Counted from the stretch's first letter, positions 7,407-15,519 are shown. The stretch: 52,397 nucleotides of DNA from CAZKXX01 sp964556705 (GCA_964556705.1 CAZKXX010000015.1:1-52397); one strand, 5' to 3'. Made by a program: numbers and translations. Notes: a model not told the origin generated them from the letters alone.

Positions 7407-8204
7407 CTAGACCATCCGTTGCCACGCCGTTCCTTCATAACCGAAATGGAAGGCTTCGGGGTGAAAAATTTCTGCGAGGATCTCAAGCGAGTCGGCCAGG
7501 CGCGGCCCGGGGCGGTTGAAGTACTGGTGGCCGTCGGCGAGAAAGACGCGGCCTTCGCGCGCCGCGCGCAGCCGCAGCCAGTCCGGACGCCGCGCGAGGT
7601 GCGGCATCTCCTGCCGCGTGCGCTCGAGCCCGAACCCGCAGGGCAGGACGACGACGACGTCGGGGTCTTTGGCGAGCAACTCCTCCCACGTCATCCACGG
7701 CGANNNNNNNNNNNNNNNNNNNNNNNNNNNNNNNNNNNNNNNNNNNNNNNNNNNNNNNNNNNNNNNNNNNNNNNNNNNNNNNNNNNNNNNNNNNNNNNNN
7801 NNNACATCTTCCCAGACGTCGGCGAGCGCGTTCGGCTCGAGCGAAACGATCTGCGGGCGCGATTCGATCCAGTCGCAGACGGCCCGCTCGACGTCCTTCA
7901 GGCTCACGGCGCAGACCTCGCACTGAGTCTGTGTGAGGATGACGTCGGGCTTGAGTTCGCGCAGACGCTCGGCGTCCACGCGATAGACCGAGAGCGCCTG
8001 CGCGAGGAGCGCCTTCACTTGCCGGTCAATCTCGCCGCTCGGGGCGGCAACGTTCAGTTTCGGCTCCGTGCAGACGGGCAGACGCTCGACGCCCGGGGGG
8101 AAGTCGCATTCGTGCGAGCGGCCGACGAGATTCTGTTCGTGGCCGAGCGCGCTGGCGATTTCCGTGGCGCTCGCAATCAGCGAAACGATGCGCGGGGCGG
8201 ACAT
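7407..8204 (-). CDS. btuF: BtuF-like cobalamin-binding protein (interrupted by sequence gap)
   Basis: Periplasmic-binding-protein fold of the BtuF/FepB type. The N-terminal part has IVSLIASATEIASALG, LVGRSHECDFP and LTQTQCEVCAVS. The C-terminal part has SPWMTWEELLAKDPDVVVV and GHQYFNRPGPRLADSLEIL. These are typical of B12-specific binding proteins. No clear signal peptide precedes the domain. The 100 N at 7704-7803 remove the middle. In relatives the missing part is about 75 residues, so the true gap is probably near 230 bases. The ATG at 8204 overlaps the stop of the upstream membrane gene by one base (TGATG), which fixes the start and shows translational coupling. Confidence 0.85.
   Translation of the reverse strand: MSAPRIVSLIASATEIASALGHEQNLVGRSHECDFPPGVERLPVCTEPKLNVAAPSGEIDRQVKALLAQALSVYRVDAERLRELKPDVILTQTQCEVCAVSLKDVERAVCDWIESRPQIVSLEPNALADVWEDXXXXXXXXXXXXXXXXXXXXXXXXXXXXXXXXXXSPWMTWEELLAKDPDVVVVLPCGFGLERTRQEMPHLARRPDWLRLRAAREGRVFLADGHQYFNRPGPRLADSLEILAEIFHPEAFHFGYEGTAWQRMV
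7704..7803. other. Assembly gap (100 N)
   Basis: Exactly 100 undetermined bases inside the BtuF-like gene. The round number suggests a scaffold gap of nominal length. The flanking coding frames happen to be compatible across it, but protein-family length suggests more sequence is missing. Confidence 0.99.
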
Positions 8205-8740
8205 CACTTGCGCATTGTACGCCCGGCCCCCGCCTCGCGCAGCACCGGGAATTGACGCTCGGCGAGCGCCAGCCCGCCGAACAGCACGGCGGCATAGAAC
8301 AAATCGCCGGCCATCGTGTTGCGCAGAAACGGCAGCCCCGCGAGGTAGCACGCCGCGAGCCCCGCCGGCGACTTCGGATACCAGCTTCCGAAAGCCCACA
8401 CGGCGAAGTTGGTCACCAGAAAGAACACGACCGAGCCGGCGAGCATTGCGGCGATGACGCGCCCGGGCGTCCGCCGCCGGCGAATCAGCGCGCCGAGGGC
8501 GACGACCAGGGCGAAGGCCAGGTACACGGCCGGCATCAGCTTGTGGAAGCCGATGAAGAGGTCGCTCAGAAAGAGCGCGGCGAGCGGCGCCGCAAACGCC
8601 AGCGGTCGCGCGCCGAGCGTGGCGCCGCCGAACAGGGCCATGGCGCCGATGGGTGTGACGTTCCAGGGATGGGGCAGCAGGCGCAGCGCCGCGGCCGCGA
8701 GAATCGAAGCGAAAATCGTTCGCTCGCGAAGATGGTTCAT
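8204..8740 (-). CDS. DUF6580-like membrane protein of the B12 operon
   Basis: 178 residues with about five or six transmembrane helices and the segment HPWNVTPIGAMALFGGATL, typical of the DUF6580 family. No function is established. It lies between a PP-loop ATPase and a B12-binding protein in an operon with a cobalamin riboswitch and a TonB receptor, while no BtuC permease or BtuD ATPase is present here. The size and helix pattern resemble ECF-type substrate-capture subunits, so I infer a role in cobalamin or precursor uptake across the inner membrane. The ATG at 8740 has AAAGGAG in front of it. Confidence 0.75.
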   Translation of the reverse strand: MNHLRERTIFASILAAAALRLLPHPWNVTPIGAMALFGGATLGARPLAFAAPLAALFLSDLFIGFHKLMPAVYLAFALVVALGALIRRRRTPGRVIAAMLAGSVVFFLVTNFAVWAFGSWYPKSPAGLAACYLAGLPFLRNTMAGDLFYAAVLFGGLALAERQFPVLREAGAGRTMRK

Positions 8741-8757
8741 GGTGGTGCTCCTTTCGG

Positions 8758-9450
8758 TCAGACGGCCCGTGCGGCGGTTGTGGCCGCCGCCGGGATCAAG
8801 TCGCAAAAACGGAAGCGCTCGCGCGCGACGACTTCGCCGCGCTCGAAAGCGACGGGCGCGCGGAAGAGCGGCCCGTCAAAGACGAAGGAATGGAACTCGC
8901 CGTTCTCCCCGCAGGGGTCGGCGGTCGCGGGCAGGTCGCGGAGGAGTTCTTCGTCGTACATTCGGCCCGCGAATTCCGCCCTCACCTGCGCCGTATCCAC
9001 GCAGACGAGCACGGCCTTGAAGCCCCCGCGGATGAACCCGCGCGCCAGCTCCCGAGTGTCCCGTCCCCAAACCGGAAACAGGCCCTGCATGTCGAGCCGC
9101 GCGAGGTTGCGCTCGCGGTAGCTCCGGACTTCCTCGAGGAACAGGTCGCCGAAGGCCACGCGCCGGACGCCCTCCCGGCGCCAGCGTTCGAGCGCTTCCT
9201 TCATCCGGGCTTCGTAAGTTTCGTTGACGCACTCGGGCGGGATGAAGACTTCATGCAGCGGAAGGCCGAGCGATTCCGCCTGCCGCTCGATGAGCGCGCG
9301 GCGCACGCCGTGCATGCTGACGCGGTCGTAGCCCTCGGTGACCGTCACGAGCAGCGCGGCGATTTCGAACCCGCCCGAGCGGCCGAGTTCGCCGAGCGCC
9401 ATCGCGCTGTCTTTGCCGCCGCTCCAGGCGAGCAGAATCTTCTCGGCCAT
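8758..9450 (-). CDS. PP-loop ATPase, Dph6/diphthine-ammonia-ligase-like
   Basis: 230 residues. N-terminal LLAWSGGKDSAMAL is the PP-loop that adenylates substrates (SGGKDS). A later GRDTRELARGFIRGGF and the C-terminal GENGEFHSFVFDGPLF are hallmarks of the Dph6/MJ0570 family (COG2102). Diphthamide does not occur in bacteria, so the bacterial member must act on something else. Position 10 bases after the TonB receptor and 17 bases before the DUF6580 gene, within a cobalamin-riboswitch operon, suggests an amidation or activation step on a corrinoid or its side chain. This is inference from context. Confidence 0.85.
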   Translation of the reverse strand: MAEKILLAWSGGKDSAMALGELGRSGGFEIAALLVTVTEGYDRVSMHGVRRALIERQAESLGLPLHEVFIPPECVNETYEARMKEALERWRREGVRRVAFGDLFLEEVRSYRERNLARLDMQGLFPVWGRDTRELARGFIRGGFKAVLVCVDTAQVRAEFAGRMYDEELLRDLPATADPCGENGEFHSFVFDGPLFRAPVAFERGEVVARERFRFCDLIPAAATTAARAV

Positions 9451-9460
9451 CGCGCCCCTC

Positions 9461-11782
9461 CTACTCCGCCGGAAACGTGAACCGCAGGCCGGCGAGGAAA
9501 TTCAACCGCAGCGCCGGAAAGCCCAGCGATTCTTCGTACTTGCGGTTGAGAAAATTATTGAGCCGCCCGTAGAGTTCCAGCCCCGCCGGGAGACGGTAAG
9601 CGAGGCCGGTGTTGGCGAGCACGTATCCCTTGTTGGGAAAGAGCCCGCCGAAGGCGCCGAAGTTGGGTTCGACGTCGAGCACCCCGCCGCGCAGGGAGCC
9701 GTTCAGGTTGGCCGTCAGCCGGCCGCGATGCCAGGTGGTGTTGAATCCGCCCGAGTGCCGCGGCCGCCGCAGCAGCGGCTGGCCCACCTCGAAGGGAAAG
9801 CGCGCGAGCGTCGTGCCGTCCACGGCCAGCACGTCAGTTTCCAGCCGCGTGTAATGCGCGGCGAATTCGAGCGAGCGCCGCGGCCGCAGACGGAACGACA
9901 GCTCCGCGCCCTGCGCGCGCGAGTTGGCGAGGTTGTCGGAGAGAAAGCTGCTGAGATTGGAGAGAGAACCGCTCAGGAAAATAATCTGATCCGTGAACCG
10001 GTTGAAGAAGTAGGTCAAGTCAACCACCATGCGGTCCGCGAGGAAACGCTGCTCGATGCCGGCGTCGAAGCTGAGGCTCCTTTCCGGTTTCAGGTTCGGG
10101 TTGTCGGTGAAGGCGAGTTCGAAGCCGTTGGGCGCACGGATGCCCGTGCCGAAACTGCCGTGCAGGCGCGTGGCGCCGAAGCCCTCGCCGGCCTGGCGCG
10201 CCAGAAACGCCGCCGAAACGCGCGGGTTGGCCTTCGTCACCGAACTTTCCGGCAGCAGCGGCCGGATGCCGAAGCCGCCCGGCGGAAGCTCGCGCGTTCG
10301 GATGTCATCGACGCGCACGCCGGCGGTGAGGAACAGCCGCGGCGCGGGATTCCAGCGGTCTTCGGCGAAGAACGCCAGGCTCCGCCGCGGCAGGGTGAAG
10401 GGAGTGAAATCGTCGTCGGCGATGAAGGTGTTCCGAATCTGCTCGCGGTTGTATTCGAACCCCGCCACCAGAAAATTGCGGTCCGCGACGGTGATTTCGC
10501 TCCGCGTGTTGAACACGCCGCGCAGGTTCTTCGAAAACGAATCGCCGAAGGACGAACGGAAAAAGTAGTCGTTGTCCACGAGGCTTCCCGTGGTCACCTG
10601 GCGGAAGCGCGAGGAAATCTGCTCGGCATGATGGAGGCGATAGCCGAAGAGGTTCTGCTTCGAGCGTGAGACGGTGTCGATTCCCGGAAAAACACCCAGC
10701 GGGTCCGAGCCGTAGGGTCCGGGCGAGCCGCCGTCGGCGGCCACGCCGCTGAAGTGGAAAAAGACCTGCCGTCGCGCAGTGCCCGCGTAGCCGAGCGTCG
10801 CGGTCGCCGACTGGTTGCGGTAATCGTCGTTCGCGACGGCGCCGTCGGTGTCGAGCCGCGCCAGGTTGAACGCCCAGCTCATCGGGCCGGTCAGCCCGCT
10901 CGCGCCCGCCGAGGCGCGGCGGGTCATGTGCGTGCCGCCTTCGAACAGCAGATTCAGGCGCGGCGGCCCCGCCCCTTTCTTGGTGACCACGTGGATGACG
11001 CCCGCCACGGCGTTCGACCCGTAAAGCGCGCTCTGCGGCCCGCGCGTCACCTCGACGCGCTCGACGCCGTCCACGGGGAGCGGAGAGAGGTCGAAGTCGC
11101 CGCCGAACTGGTTCACCTCCATGCCGTCCACGAGGATGAGGTTGTAGTTCGATTCGCCCCCGCGGACGAAGACGCCGGTGACCGCGCCGCGCCGCCCCGT
11201 CTGGTTCACTTCCAGGCCCGGAACGCCGCGCAAGACTTCATGCACGGCCTGCGCGCCGCGGTCGCGGATCTCCTGTTCTGAGATGGTGCTCACGGAGGAC
11301 CCGATCTGGGGGGCGAGCGCGCCGCCGAGCGAGGCCGAGACGAAGACCTGCTCGTGAACGGCGCTCAGCACGAGCCGCAGCTCGACCGCGCGCCTCTCCT
11401 CGCCGCGCATTTCGATCTCGGCCGGGGATGCTGAAAGGCCCGGCGCCTCGACGGCCAGCAAATATTTCCCTTCGCGCACGCCGGAGAATGCAAAGCGTCC
11501 CCCGGCGTCGGTCCGGCGGTCGGCGACGGGAGCCATCGGGGCGAGCAGCGTGACGCGCACGCCCTCGACCGGAGCGCCGGCCGGGTCCACGACCGTCCCC
11601 TCAATCGTCGCCGCGCGCGCCGAGAGAGCGAGCGCCAGCCATGCGGTCACAAAAACCGCGCAGAGAAGAATCCTCGGGAGGACTTTGAGAGGTCGAGCTT
11701 GAGGTTTTGGGAGCTTGTTAATTCTGAATTCAGGGTTCGAGATTGTTTTTTCAGCCTTCAGCCTTCTGACTTCACACTTCAC
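9461..11782 (-). CDS. btuB: TonB-dependent outer-membrane receptor, probably for cobalamin
   Basis: 773 residues. Hydrophobic signal at about 36-57, a carboxypeptidase-regulatory-like beta domain (about 59-135), a plug domain (about 150-265) with GVFVRGGESNYNLILVDGM and VTRGPQSALYGSNAVAGV, then a beta-barrel ending in FTFPAE. The extra N-terminal domain is common in Acidobacteria and Bacteroidetes receptors. The preceding cobalamin riboswitch and the downstream BtuF-like gene point to B12 uptake. The start is GTG at 11782 with AAGGAG upstream. An ATG two bases earlier runs straight into a stop. The first ~30 codons come from the degenerate repeat that lies upstream. Confidence 0.88.
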   Translation of the reverse strand: MKCEVRRLKAEKTISNPEFRINKLPKPQARPLKVLPRILLCAVFVTAWLALALSARAATIEGTVVDPAGAPVEGVRVTLLAPMAPVADRRTDAGGRFAFSGVREGKYLLAVEAPGLSASPAEIEMRGEERRAVELRLVLSAVHEQVFVSASLGGALAPQIGSSVSTISEQEIRDRGAQAVHEVLRGVPGLEVNQTGRRGAVTGVFVRGGESNYNLILVDGMEVNQFGGDFDLSPLPVDGVERVEVTRGPQSALYGSNAVAGVIHVVTKKGAGPPRLNLLFEGGTHMTRRASAGASGLTGPMSWAFNLARLDTDGAVANDDYRNQSATATLGYAGTARRQVFFHFSGVAADGGSPGPYGSDPLGVFPGIDTVSRSKQNLFGYRLHHAEQISSRFRQVTTGSLVDNDYFFRSSFGDSFSKNLRGVFNTRSEITVADRNFLVAGFEYNREQIRNTFIADDDFTPFTLPRRSLAFFAEDRWNPAPRLFLTAGVRVDDIRTRELPPGGFGIRPLLPESSVTKANPRVSAAFLARQAGEGFGATRLHGSFGTGIRAPNGFELAFTDNPNLKPERSLSFDAGIEQRFLADRMVVDLTYFFNRFTDQIIFLSGSLSNLSSFLSDNLANSRAQGAELSFRLRPRRSLEFAAHYTRLETDVLAVDGTTLARFPFEVGQPLLRRPRHSGGFNTTWHRGRLTANLNGSLRGGVLDVEPNFGAFGGLFPNKGYVLANTGLAYRLPAGLELYGRLNNFLNRKYEESLGFPALRLNFLAGLRFTFPAE

Positions 11783-11785
11783 ATG
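11697..11785. repeat. Degenerate short-word repeat
   Basis: Echoing units such as TTCTGAATTCAGG and TTCAGCCTTCAGCCTTCTGAC around the 5' end of the TonB receptor gene. Same style as the repeats at 15.5, 16.2, 17.1 and 19.4 kb. Confidence 0.5.
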
Positions 11786-11947
11786 AAACTCCTTCTCCCG
11801 TTCTCGCGACGGGGGCGCCGGCGGAAGGAGTCCGGGAAAAGGAGGTGGGAAAAAGAAAACGCCTTCCCATCCCCCAAAACGGAACAGGAAGGCTGCGCGC
11901 AGTCTTCCTCAGGACTCTTTCCGTCGAAGAGTTGGGCTGAGTCGAGG

Positions 11948-12140
11948 TTCCCGGGCAGGCTTCCTGGCTTGCGGGTCAGCGCCCGTCCCTTCGCCTTCCC
12001 GGTCCGACCTGTCGGACCAGTGGCTGGCCTTGCGGCCTTGAAGGGCGGGCTCGCCGCTCACAGTGGCGGGACCGCGGCCGATTCGCACGGCCTTTCCTTT
12101 TCCCCCGACCTCGCGTCGGGGGCACCACAGGAACCGGAGT
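11948..12140 (-). ncRNA. Cobalamin (B12) riboswitch
   Basis: Read on the minus strand, the conserved blocks appear in order: GGTTCCTGTGGTGCC, a GC hairpin followed by GGAAAAGG, CGTGCGAATCGG, GCGGTCCCGCCACTGTGA, AGCCACTGGTCCG with GGGAAGGC, and finally the B12 box AAGCCAGGAAGCCTGCC. This is the standard adenosylcobalamin-type architecture. It ends about 165 bases before the TonB receptor start and should reduce expression of the whole uptake operon when B12 is plentiful. Confidence 0.93.
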
Positions 12141-12202
12141 TTTCAAAGAACCGTCGAGCAAAGGAACACTACCACCACGCCGGCCCGGCAGTCAACCGTT
12201 GC

Positions 12203-12592
12203 TCAGACCACTTCCACGCGAACCGGCGTGCGCAACGAAGCGAGGCGCCGGTCGCGCGTCAGGAGCGGGGCGTCCAGAGCCTCGGCCAGCGCCAGGTAGG
12301 CGGCGTCATAGGCCGTCACATTGTGACGCCATTCCCAGATGCGAGGAAGGAGAACAACGTGTGGATAGCGGTTGAGAGGGAAGTCGGAGAGGTCGGTCAG
12401 AGCTTCGGCGCCCCGCTGCTCAGAAATGACACCGGTGCGAACATACCGGCGCAACACTTGAGCAATTTCGACATCAACGAGGTGAGGCGCGTGCAGGGTT
12501 TCGCCCGACGCAAAGAGGCGCCGGCTGACTCGTGCCGCGGCCGGCGTCTGAAGCAGCACCTCGAGCAGCGCGGAGGCGTCCACGACGATCAA
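12203..12592 (-). CDS. vapC: VapC-type PIN-domain ribonuclease toxin
   Basis: 129 residues. The acidic PIN residues are visible: Asp in VVDASALLE (position 5), Glu in HLVDVEIAQVLRR, Asp in TAYDAAYLALAE, and Asp in LLTRDRRLA. VapC toxins cut RNA, often tRNA or rRNA, when released from VapB. The gene overlaps the antitoxin stop by 4 bases (ATGA), the usual VapBC arrangement. It is complete, with no broken motif. Confidence 0.92.
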   Translation of the reverse strand: MIVVDASALLEVLLQTPAAARVSRRLFASGETLHAPHLVDVEIAQVLRRYVRTGVISEQRGAEALTDLSDFPLNRYPHVVLLPRIWEWRHNVTAYDAAYLALAEALDAPLLTRDRRLASLRTPVRVEVV

Positions 12593-12819
12593 CGGCCCTC
12601 CCGCTCGGCCCGGACAGCCACAGCGGGCACGGGACGCGGGCGGACCCGCGCGCGACCGGCCAGCCGCCGCTGAATTTCTTCCGGCGTTGGCCGCTCCAGA
12701 ACTCTTCGCACCTCGCGAAGCAAGTAATCTGAGAGCGACATGCCCTCCAGCGCCGCGCGCGCCTTGAGTTGCCGATGCAACTCCGACGGAACGTTCCGGA
12801 TTTGAACCATTGTTGACAT
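12589..12819 (-). CDS. vapB: VapB-type antitoxin (ribbon-helix-helix)
   Basis: About 76 residues. MVQIRNVPSELHRQLKARA then GMSLSDYLLREV is the ribbon-helix-helix/FitA-like DNA-binding half. The basic Pro/Arg-rich C terminus would wrap the toxin. The start is ATG 12819 or the in-frame ATG 12810. The 12819 ATG lies inside one arm of a perfect inverted repeat and six bases after a -10 element, with no Shine-Dalgarno, so either the transcript is leaderless or 12810 is used. It represses its own operon by family analogy. Confidence 0.88.
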   Translation of the reverse strand: MSTMVQIRNVPSELHRQLKARAALEGMSLSDYLLREVRRVLERPTPEEIQRRLAGRARVRPRPVPAVAVRAEREGR

Positions 12820-12854
12820 GCGTTCAGGATACTCACATGCAAAACGCATGTCAA
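12813..12854 (-). promoter_or_regulatory. vapBC promoter embedded in a 12-bp inverted-repeat operator
   Basis: Perfect arms TTGACATGCGTT (12813-12824) and AACGCATGTCAA (12843-12854), 18 bases apart. On the minus strand the distal arm supplies a consensus -35 TTGACA, and TATCCT follows after 17 bases as the -10. The proximal arm covers the transcription start and the first ATG. VapB bound to both arms would block the promoter. Confidence 0.75.
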
Positions 12855-12885
12855 GGACCAACGGGGTGCCGAAAAAGCTCGAAGT

Positions 12886-13010
12886 TGTCATCCTGAGAAA
12901 CCCCGATGCTTTCGATCGGGGCGACGAAGGATCTCTGCTTATGCCCGGATTCTGGGATGGTCGAGATTCTTCGCCCCAATGCTCTCGGCCGGGGCTCAGA
13001 ATGAAAGAGC
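12886..13010. repeat. Composite inverted-repeat element
   Basis: Two inverted copies of a unit of the form TCATYCTGAG - CCCCGA..TCGGGG - CGAAGRATCTC, back to back around 12886-12940 and 12965-13010. Each unit can fold on itself. A related pair lies at 38251-38430. It is non-coding and sits between vapBC and the nucleotidyltransferase pair. Confidence 0.6.
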
Positions 13011-13067
13011 GATGCGTGCTCAAGACGCTCGTTGTTTTCGACGCGCCAACCCAATAAGATAGCGTTG

Positions 13068-13262
13068 ATGGAGCCGGTGGTCGCCAAGTTCCGCACGCAC
13101 GAGGAAGCCGAAAAGGCGACGCGGGAGTTTTATCGGCGCCTGACGCCCGCCGAGCGCCTCGAAATTCTTTTCCAGCTTCGCGCTTTCGTCCACAAGGAGG
13201 ACGATGCCGCTTCCCAACGATTGGCGCGCGTTTATCGAATCGCTCAACTCAAACGGGGTTGA
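13068..13262 (+). CDS. Small partner protein upstream of a nucleotidyltransferase
   Basis: 64 residues, mostly helical and charged (FRTHEEAEKATREFYRRL). No family is recognised. The ATG at 13068 is preferred over an upstream in-frame Met at 13032. It overlaps the next gene (nucleotidyltransferase, start 13204) by 59 bases in another frame, which suggests tight coupling, as in two-gene toxin-antitoxin modules. Confidence 0.55.
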   Translation: MEPVVAKFRTHEEAEKATREFYRRLTPAERLEILFQLRAFVHKEDDAASQRLARVYRIAQLKRG

Positions 13263-13650
13263 GTATCTGATCGTGGGCGCTGTGGCGCTGGCTCATCACG
13301 GGCTGCCGCGCTATACGGGCGATCTGGACGTCTGGGTCCGCAACTCGCCGGAAAATGCCCGCAAACTGGAGCAATCGCTCCAGAGCTTCGGCTTCGCCTC
13401 GCTCGGGCTCACGGCGCGCGATTTCGTCAACTCCTACCAGGTAGTCCAATTGGGACACGCGCCCAACCGGATTGATATTCTCACTTCACTGACCGGCGTG
13501 ACTTTCGAAGCAGCGTGGAAGGAAAAGGCCACGACCGAATTGGATGGCGTGCCGGTCCACTTCATCGGACGGCAGGCCCTGATCGCGAACAAGAAGGCGA
13601 CCGGACGGCCTCAGGACCTCGCCGACCTTGCGGCGCTCGAGGCTGAATAG
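13204..13650 (+). CDS. Nucleotidyltransferase-fold protein (MNT/AbiEii-like)
   Basis: 148 residues. VEYLIVGAVALAHHGLPRYT followed by GDLDVWV gives the hG-x-DxD signature of the polymerase-beta-like nucleotidyltransferase fold, and IDILTSLTG supplies a third acidic position. Family members include the antitoxin MntA and the AbiEii toxin, which modify protein or tRNA partners with nucleotides. AAGGAGGAC precedes the ATG. Together with the overlapping 13068 gene it forms a probable toxin-antitoxin-like unit beside VapBC. Which component is the toxin cannot be told from sequence alone. Confidence 0.82.
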   Translation: MPLPNDWRAFIESLNSNGVEYLIVGAVALAHHGLPRYTGDLDVWVRNSPENARKLEQSLQSFGFASLGLTARDFVNSYQVVQLGHAPNRIDILTSLTGVTFEAAWKEKATTELDGVPVHFIGRQALIANKKATGRPQDLADLAALEAE

Positions 13651-13673
13651 CCCGCCGCACTCCTGCTGGAAGT

Positions 13674-15380
13674 TCAATCGCTCAGCGACAGGTTGATGAA
13701 AAACGGCACGCCGGGGCCCGCGCCTTTGGTGGCTTCGATCTCAAACGGAATGCGCGCCGTCCCCCGGCCCGCGACGGCAATGGATTTCCGCACCACTTGC
13801 CCGCGCGCGCCTTCGCCCTTGAAGCGGATGAATCCGATTCCGGTGAGCGTGGCGTTCAGCCGCTGGCCGCTCGCGAGCGCTCCGCCGAAGCAGACGACGA
13901 ACTCGCCCTGCGTGGACTGGCCGGAGATGAGGTTGGGGTTGTCAATCCTCCCGCCGAGGATGCCGTAAACAAAAACCGGACGCTTCTGTTCCTGGCCCGC
14001 GGCGTCCGCGAGGGTCAATTCTTCCGGACCTTCTTCGAGGTCGGGCGGCAGCATGACGGTCGAAAATCCCTGACCCTTCTTCAACTCCGTCGCCGCCACG
14101 GCCAGCGCGCGGTCGCCGGCGCGCGCCGCCACGAAATTTCCGGGAACGTCCAGCGGCCCGCCGGCCAGCGCAAAGCGCGAAGCGTTCGCGGCGAAGTCCG
14201 AAGGCTTGACGACGTCGAAGCGGCTCTGGCGGTTCGTGCCTTCGAGGAACAGCTCGACCGTGCCGGGGTTCTTCGTCGCAATCTCAAACGCGCCGTTCGC
14301 GTCGGTTTCGGCGATGCGGTCTTTGCCGTCCTGCCGCACGCGCACGCGCTGGCCGGCCATCGGCCGGGCCGCTTCGTCCACCACCACGGCGCGATGCAGC
14401 GCGCCCGCCGGAACTTTCTCCGCGTGCACCATGCGTCCGATCGAAGGCATCGAGCCGGGCGCGGCCGGCGGGCGCACCAGAAACGCCGCCATCATCGGGC
14501 CTTCGAGTGTTTCGAGCGTAAACTCGTAGGCGTCGGGCGGAAGGTCGGGCTGGAGTTTCAGGCGCGCGGAGACAAAACCCGGCGAGGCGCACGGCCCCGG
14601 CTGGACTTCGAACAGCCCGCTTTCGCTCGCCAGATTCGGCCACGCTTCGATTCCCGGCGCGGAGAGCGTGACGCGTCGCTCGCTGCCGGCCGACGACTCG
14701 AAGGGCTCGAAGCGGGCGACGCGGGCAGGCAGCGTCTCTTCCATCGCCTGGCGAAGTTCCTGCGGGGTCGCAGGGCGCTTCGGAGCGGGTGGCTGGTCGG
14801 GAAGGACGGTGGTCAGCTCGCCGCTCAGGAGAATTTCTTCGCCCTTCACGTTGGGATCGCGGTTGCGGACGCGCACCCGGTCTTCGAAGCTGATGACGGT
14901 GGTTTCTTTCTCGTCACCGCGGACGTAGAAGTGCGTGCCGACAACGCCCGAGACGGCCTGGCCGGTCATCACCTCAAATCCTTCGCCGCCCCGCTGAGTT
15001 TTGGGAATGCGCGCGCGGACGCGGCCGAGTTCCAGTTCCAGTCGCGACTGCTCGGTTTCGGCTTCCACCTGCACGACGCGCAGCGTGGAACGCGCGCCGA
15101 CGTTCAGCACCGCCTGGTTTTCGAGCAGAATGCGCACGCGACCGTTTTCAAGCGTCTTGATGAGGTCGTTCCAGAAGATGGCGTCCTGAAGGACCAGGTC
15201 TTTCACGCCCGCGGGCCGCTCGGCGACGCCGCGGGGCAGCAGCGCGCTCACCGCGCCGGCTTTTTCCGCCGCCTGCGGCGGCGCTCCTTCGAGCTTCGCG
15301 CGGTAGGTCGTCGCTCCGGCCAGCGCCACCGCCGTCGCAAGAATGAATTGAACGAACCTGTGAGCGCGTCGCCGCTCCAT
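13674..15380 (-). CDS. Secreted FecR-domain protein
   Basis: 568 residues. N-terminal membrane/signal helix (about 8-22), then a FecR domain (about 55-175) with LENQAVLNVGARSTLRV, VMTGQAVSGVVGTHFYVRG and ISFEDRVRVRN. A later segment (about 320-375) resembles a carboxypeptidase-regulatory/Ig-like fold (DANGAFEIATKNPG). Classic FecR relays a signal from an outer-membrane receptor to an ECF sigma factor. Here no FecI or FecA neighbour is present, so this is probably one of the free-standing FecR proteins of unknown role. It is a single-gene unit, with repeats upstream. Confidence 0.82.
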   Translation of the reverse strand: MERRRAHRFVQFILATAVALAGATTYRAKLEGAPPQAAEKAGAVSALLPRGVAERPAGVKDLVLQDAIFWNDLIKTLENGRVRILLENQAVLNVGARSTLRVVQVEAETEQSRLELELGRVRARIPKTQRGGEGFEVMTGQAVSGVVGTHFYVRGDEKETTVISFEDRVRVRNRDPNVKGEEILLSGELTTVLPDQPPAPKRPATPQELRQAMEETLPARVARFEPFESSAGSERRVTLSAPGIEAWPNLASESGLFEVQPGPCASPGFVSARLKLQPDLPPDAYEFTLETLEGPMMAAFLVRPPAAPGSMPSIGRMVHAEKVPAGALHRAVVVDEAARPMAGQRVRVRQDGKDRIAETDANGAFEIATKNPGTVELFLEGTNRQSRFDVVKPSDFAANASRFALAGGPLDVPGNFVAARAGDRALAVAATELKKGQGFSTVMLPPDLEEGPEELTLADAAGQEQKRPVFVYGILGGRIDNPNLISGQSTQGEFVVCFGGALASGQRLNATLTGIGFIRFKGEGARGQVVRKSIAVAGRGTARIPFEIEATKGAGPGVPFFINLSLSD

Positions 15381-15519
15381 GATGAGTTCTCCCTGGTTGA
15401 TTCCGCGCGCGCCCCTCCGCGCCGCGAGAAAGGTGAATGCTTATCTTTGCCCGAGGCAGTTTACCGCAGCCCCGCGCGAAGGGCATCGGAAAAGTCGGCG
15501 GCCCGCGGGATGCGGAAAG

